Origin: Thermomucor indicae-seudaticae
Taxonomy: Eukaryota > Mucoromycota > Mucoromycetes > Mucorales > Lichtheimiaceae
DNA length: 10,609 nucleotides
Assembly (NCBI GenBank): GCA_000787465.1
Contig: JSYX01000882.1
Location: 1 to 10,609 of the forward strand
Reading direction: 5' to 3'
Position numbers and translations under genes: made by a program. Numbering within the stretch: the stretch's first letter is position 1; each line of letters begins with the position of its first letter. Below the pieces are notes generated by a model, which was not told the origin of the DNA, searched no databases, and saw nothing but the letters and a program-made list of their open reading frames with translations. Shown piece by piece: positions 8,706 through 10,609 of the stretch.

Positions 8706-9629
8706 CTGAATCGTTTCCTCTTATTCATCGGGCCAACCTGATCGCTTTCCAAGTTTTTCGGCATGAAAACTTCGACGCTATTCCGGGCGAACTAGAAGTC
8801 TCTTTCTACTAGCAGCGAATGAAGAAATGACTATTGCCCTATATCCATGTTCAGATTACTTGCTCTCTGGCTATTATCTCTGCATTCGCCCTCTTGTCCA
8901 CAGCTTCGATCCTACCGCATCTTTTGCAACACAAAACTCTTGTCCCTGTATCGTTTTTCGTTCTGACAATGGTTGTGGTCATGCTTCTTGACACGGTAGC
9001 GTGTGATCACATTCCCACGAGTCTCCTCACTCACAAACCCATCTCATATCGCGCATCCTACGGTTCTTTTTTTTTACCAGTTTGATCAGCACCGTACAAT
9101 CAAAGGCCACTATCCCACTGCTTTCGAACGAGCTGCCAACTACTGCGCTGTCACGTACTCCTCTCACAATCAACCATCTGTAATCGAGTAGCCTCTTTGT
9201 CGCGCTGCGGCAGAAAGCGCATTGACGAAACTGTTGCCATGCCCCTACGAATGAAGCCCGTGCACGAATTTCTGAACATTATACGCTAAACCATTTGGAC
9301 ATGCCAATCCAACGACATTAACAATGGGGAACGCAGGCACCTCGTAGCAATCGGTATCGCTGATTGGACTTTCCATTGACTCGTTCCGAGTAAGGTTATT
9401 GCGCTCTAATCATTCACCATTACCCCTTTCGACAAAGTAGGCGAGCCATTCCCGAAAAAAAAACCCTTCCTCAGAACTTGATGATCAGTGCTTCGTCTAT
9501 CCTGAGGAATCGGAAACCGCACTATAGGACCAGTCTTCAGAAATGAATCTGGTTCGTTAAAACGTTTCACCGATATCACAACGTCTAAAAATAAGCCGGT
9601 CGAATTCCAAAGAACCCCATCGAAACAAG
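8706..9629. other. Non-coding intergenic region
   Basis: I find no gene with support in these ~920 bases. A + frame around 8834-9085 translates to a hydrophobic stretch, but it opens with TTG and has no recognisable domain. A 38-codon frame from the ATG at 8848 begins like a signal peptide but is too short to trust. The minus strand has no long frame. At 9469-9507 a CCTCAG/CTGAGG inverted repeat encloses TTGATGATC, which looks box-C-like but lacks proper snoRNA spacing. The last ~100 bases probably belong to the U4 promoter region. Confidence 0.5.
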
Positions 9630-9720
9630 CACGTGCGCAAACACCAAAAACATTGGTCCACGCATTAACACTCCGTGCGGGCGGAGTCCATGGCTGTGAC
9701 TGCTAGAAAAGTCTATAAAT
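9630..9720 (+). promoter_or_regulatory. U4 snRNA promoter (CACGTG, inverted CCAAT, palindrome, TATA box)
   Basis: A clear TATA box (TATAAAT, 9714-9720) begins 39 bases before the predicted U4 5' end, a spacing suited to Pol II initiation. Upstream lie an inverted repeat ACTCCG-N6-CGGAGT (9670-9687), an inverted CCAAT box (ATTGG, 9652-9656) and a CACGTG E-box (9630-9635). Only the TATA box is strongly supported. The inverted repeat may be a snRNA-specific proximal element, but I know of no fungal consensus to match. Confidence 0.6.
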
Positions 9721-9752
9721 ATGGCTACGCCCCAAGACCCTCAGTTTTTCCC

Positions 9753-9888
9753 ATCCTTGTGCTAGGGCAGATCCGCGCAGATGAGGGCAACCGATGCCGG
9801 ATTATTGCTGATTGAAAACTATACCCAATACCCCGTCTGCCACGACACCCTGTGTCGGGGCGGCAATTTTTGGCGGCCCGTAGGCCTC
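9753..9888 (+). ncRNA. U4: U4 spliceosomal snRNA
   Basis: U4 pairs with U6 in the U4/U6.U5 tri-snRNP and holds U6 inactive until spliceosome activation. Landmarks occur in the canonical order. The 5' end AUCCUUGUGC can form U4/U6 stem II with the conserved GCRCAAGGAU part of U6. A 5' stem-loop (9771-9802) has AUCCG/CGGAU and GCA/UGC pairs and a GG/CC-capped kink-turn with GA...GA, the Snu13/15.5K site. Then come UUGCUGAUUG (U4/U6 stem I), GAAAAC and the conserved CCCAAUACCCC. A central hairpin (CUGCC/GGCGG and CGACAC/GUGUCG arms) is followed by the Sm site AAUUUUUGG (9865-9873) and a terminal GGCC-CGUA-GGCC hairpin (9875-9886). The length of ~136 nt suits U4. The 5' end follows the yeast-like AUCC start and the TATA spacing. 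The 3' end is uncertain by several bases. Confidence 0.95.
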
Positions 9889-10007
9889 ACTATGACAAAA
9901 AGAAAATGATAATAATTCCCTAAGGCATTTGAGTTGAAGCCTTTTTGTGCTGGGTGCTGTCAACCATACCCAACTCGACGTTGTCTCCAACAGTAAACCT
10001 GGTAATT

Positions 10008-10025
10008 TGCCTTGGTTTCAAGGCA
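10008..10025 (+). repeat. Perfect hairpin, 7-bp stem
   Basis: TGCCTTG and CAAGGCA flank a four-base GTTT loop. There is no T tract after it, so it is not a simple terminator. It is followed by AGAAAA, which would fit an H box (ANANNA), but the stem is too short for a typical H/ACA guide hairpin. Confidence 0.4.
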
Positions 10026-10086
10026 GAAAAGTCGACACTGTTGGGTTACACTGTCTCAAAAGTGCTGCAGCGGTGGCTCAAATTAC

Positions 10087-10102
10087 ACCTGCCTTTGCAG
10101 GT
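10087..10102 (+). repeat. Perfect hairpin, 6-bp stem
   Basis: ACCTGC and GCAGGT flank a CTTT loop, 61 bases after the hairpin at 10008-10025. The 3' arm ends in GCAG|GTAAAA, which also resembles a 5' splice donor, though no exon could be assigned to it. The function is unknown. Confidence 0.35.
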
Positions 10103-10324
10103 AAAAGACGACGTTGACTTGCGTGCTTGAGAGCACCCTTTGCCAAGACTTGCCATAATTTCTGGCTGATCACTCTTGACAGCCCTTTGGGATTTTACAT
10201 TGACATAATTTTTTGAAGGTTATTGGCGGGACTGGTGAAAGGTTACAGTTAACGCGTCTACGACTCCTGCTATGGATATACTGGCTGCAATGAGCAACAT
10301 GGATGGCATGTGCTGGTGGAACGA

Positions 10325-10609
10325 TTATGCGCGCAGGTTTCGATAGGGCAAAAGAACGCGTTGAAGCTCGCAGAGCTGAATCAACTCCATGTTCCTACCT
10401 TCACCGACTTGGGACAGCGGACATTTCATGCAGGCTAACGGACGGATCAGTCTGTGAATCTTCAGATCATGCAAAATGTAGAGCAACTTACCGGGGTCAG
10501 AGTCAAAGACAAAGCCAAAGAAACACACTGCACTTGGTTTTTTATATGACTTTTCCGTGAATTGTTTCAAACACTGATGCAAGTCTTTTCGTATTCTGAC
10601 GCATGTCGT
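10325..10609 (-). CDS. Possible 3' end of an unidentified minus-strand gene (partial)
   Basis: The minus-strand frame is open from the window edge (10609) to a TAA at 10325-10327, 94 codons, so its start lies outside. The first ~40 codons look coding, with a charged stretch then a Phe-rich FFGFVFDSDP segment. They run into a strong donor GGTAAGTTG (intron from 10491 downwards). A GTTAG acceptor at 10435 would give a 57-nt, frame-keeping intron with a CTGAT branch-like site, a size matching the other introns here. The frame is also open without splicing, so the structure is ambiguous. I recognise no domain and assign no function. It may be a chance frame. Confidence 0.35.
   Translation of the reverse strand, partial: TTCVRIRKDLHQCLKQFTEKSYKKPSAVCFFGFVFDSDPGKLLYILHDLKIHRLIRPLACMKCPLSQVGEGRNMELIQLCELQRVLLPYRNLRA

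Larger units (their letters stand above)
9891..10324. other. Intergenic region downstream of U4
   Basis: No gene is supported here. The only structures I can see are two perfect short hairpins (10008-10025 and 10087-10102), listed separately. I recognise no tRNA, second snRNA or poly(T) Pol III terminator associated with an internal promoter. Confidence 0.5.

Noticed and set aside
8848..8964. 38-codon ATG frame that starts like a signal peptide
   Set aside because: It is very short, has no mature domain and lies in otherwise empty DNA.
8834..9085. Hydrophobic 83-codon + frame resembling a membrane protein
   Set aside because: It begins at TTG, has no splice or family support, and the hydrophobicity follows from T-rich sequence.
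9469..9507. TTGATGATC inside a CCTCAG/CTGAGG inverted repeat, suggesting a U3 or C/D-box snoRNA
   Set aside because: The box-C-like and CTGA sequences are only 17 bases apart, CTGA lies inside the stem itself, and none of the other U3 boxes are present upstream.
10482..10500. ACTTACCGG resembling the U1 snRNA 5' end
   Set aside because: None of the downstream U1 stem-loops or an Sm site follow. On the minus strand the same bases read as a GGTAAGT splice donor.

Overview
This is a eukaryotic, almost certainly fungal, nuclear window. The evidence is short introns (52-79 nt) with GT..AG ends and CTAAC/CTGAC-type branch points, pyrimidine-rich promoter DNA, a PUF protein of the Puf4/Puf5 (Mpt5) type, a QDE-1-type cellular RNA-dependent RNA polymerase, and a U4 snRNA whose 5' end resembles yeast U4. 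I favour an early-diverging filamentous fungus (Mucoromycota-like) over Ascomycota or Basidiomycota, but the sequence alone does not settle this.

Layout. Positions 1-1344 hold no gene I can support; the last ~200 bases are the CT-rich promoter/leader of the first gene. Positions 1345-4511 (+) are a nine-exon PUF gene (about 878 aa) with a CCCH zinc finger ahead of eight Pumilio repeats. Positions 4512-4920 are its 3' UTR (AATAAA at 4678) and the RdRP upstream region. Positions 4921-8600 (+) are a three-exon RNA-dependent RNA polymerase gene (1186 aa) with the catalytic DYDGD motif. Its 3' UTR carries TGTATATATA at 8676 and AATAAA at 8700. Positions 8706-9629 show nothing coding. Positions 9630-9720 are a compact promoter (CACGTG, inverted CCAAT, inverted repeat, TATA box) for a U4 spliceosomal snRNA at about 9753-9888 (+). 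Positions 9891-10324 contain only two small perfect hairpins. From 10609 down to 10325 a minus-strand frame is open to the window edge and has a good internal 5' splice site, so it may be the 3' end of another gene.

How the parts fit. All three supported genes concern RNA: mRNA 3'-UTR binding (PUF), small-RNA production (RdRP) and splicing (U4). The most testable link is that the PUF repeats, read by the PUF recognition code, predict a target 5'-UGUAUAUA-3', and this octamer occurs in the 3' UTR of the neighbouring RdRP gene. That suggests, but does not prove, that the PUF protein controls the RdRP mRNA. All splice junctions were deduced by eye from reading-frame continuity and splice consensus; the least certain are intron 2 and intron 3 of the PUF gene.
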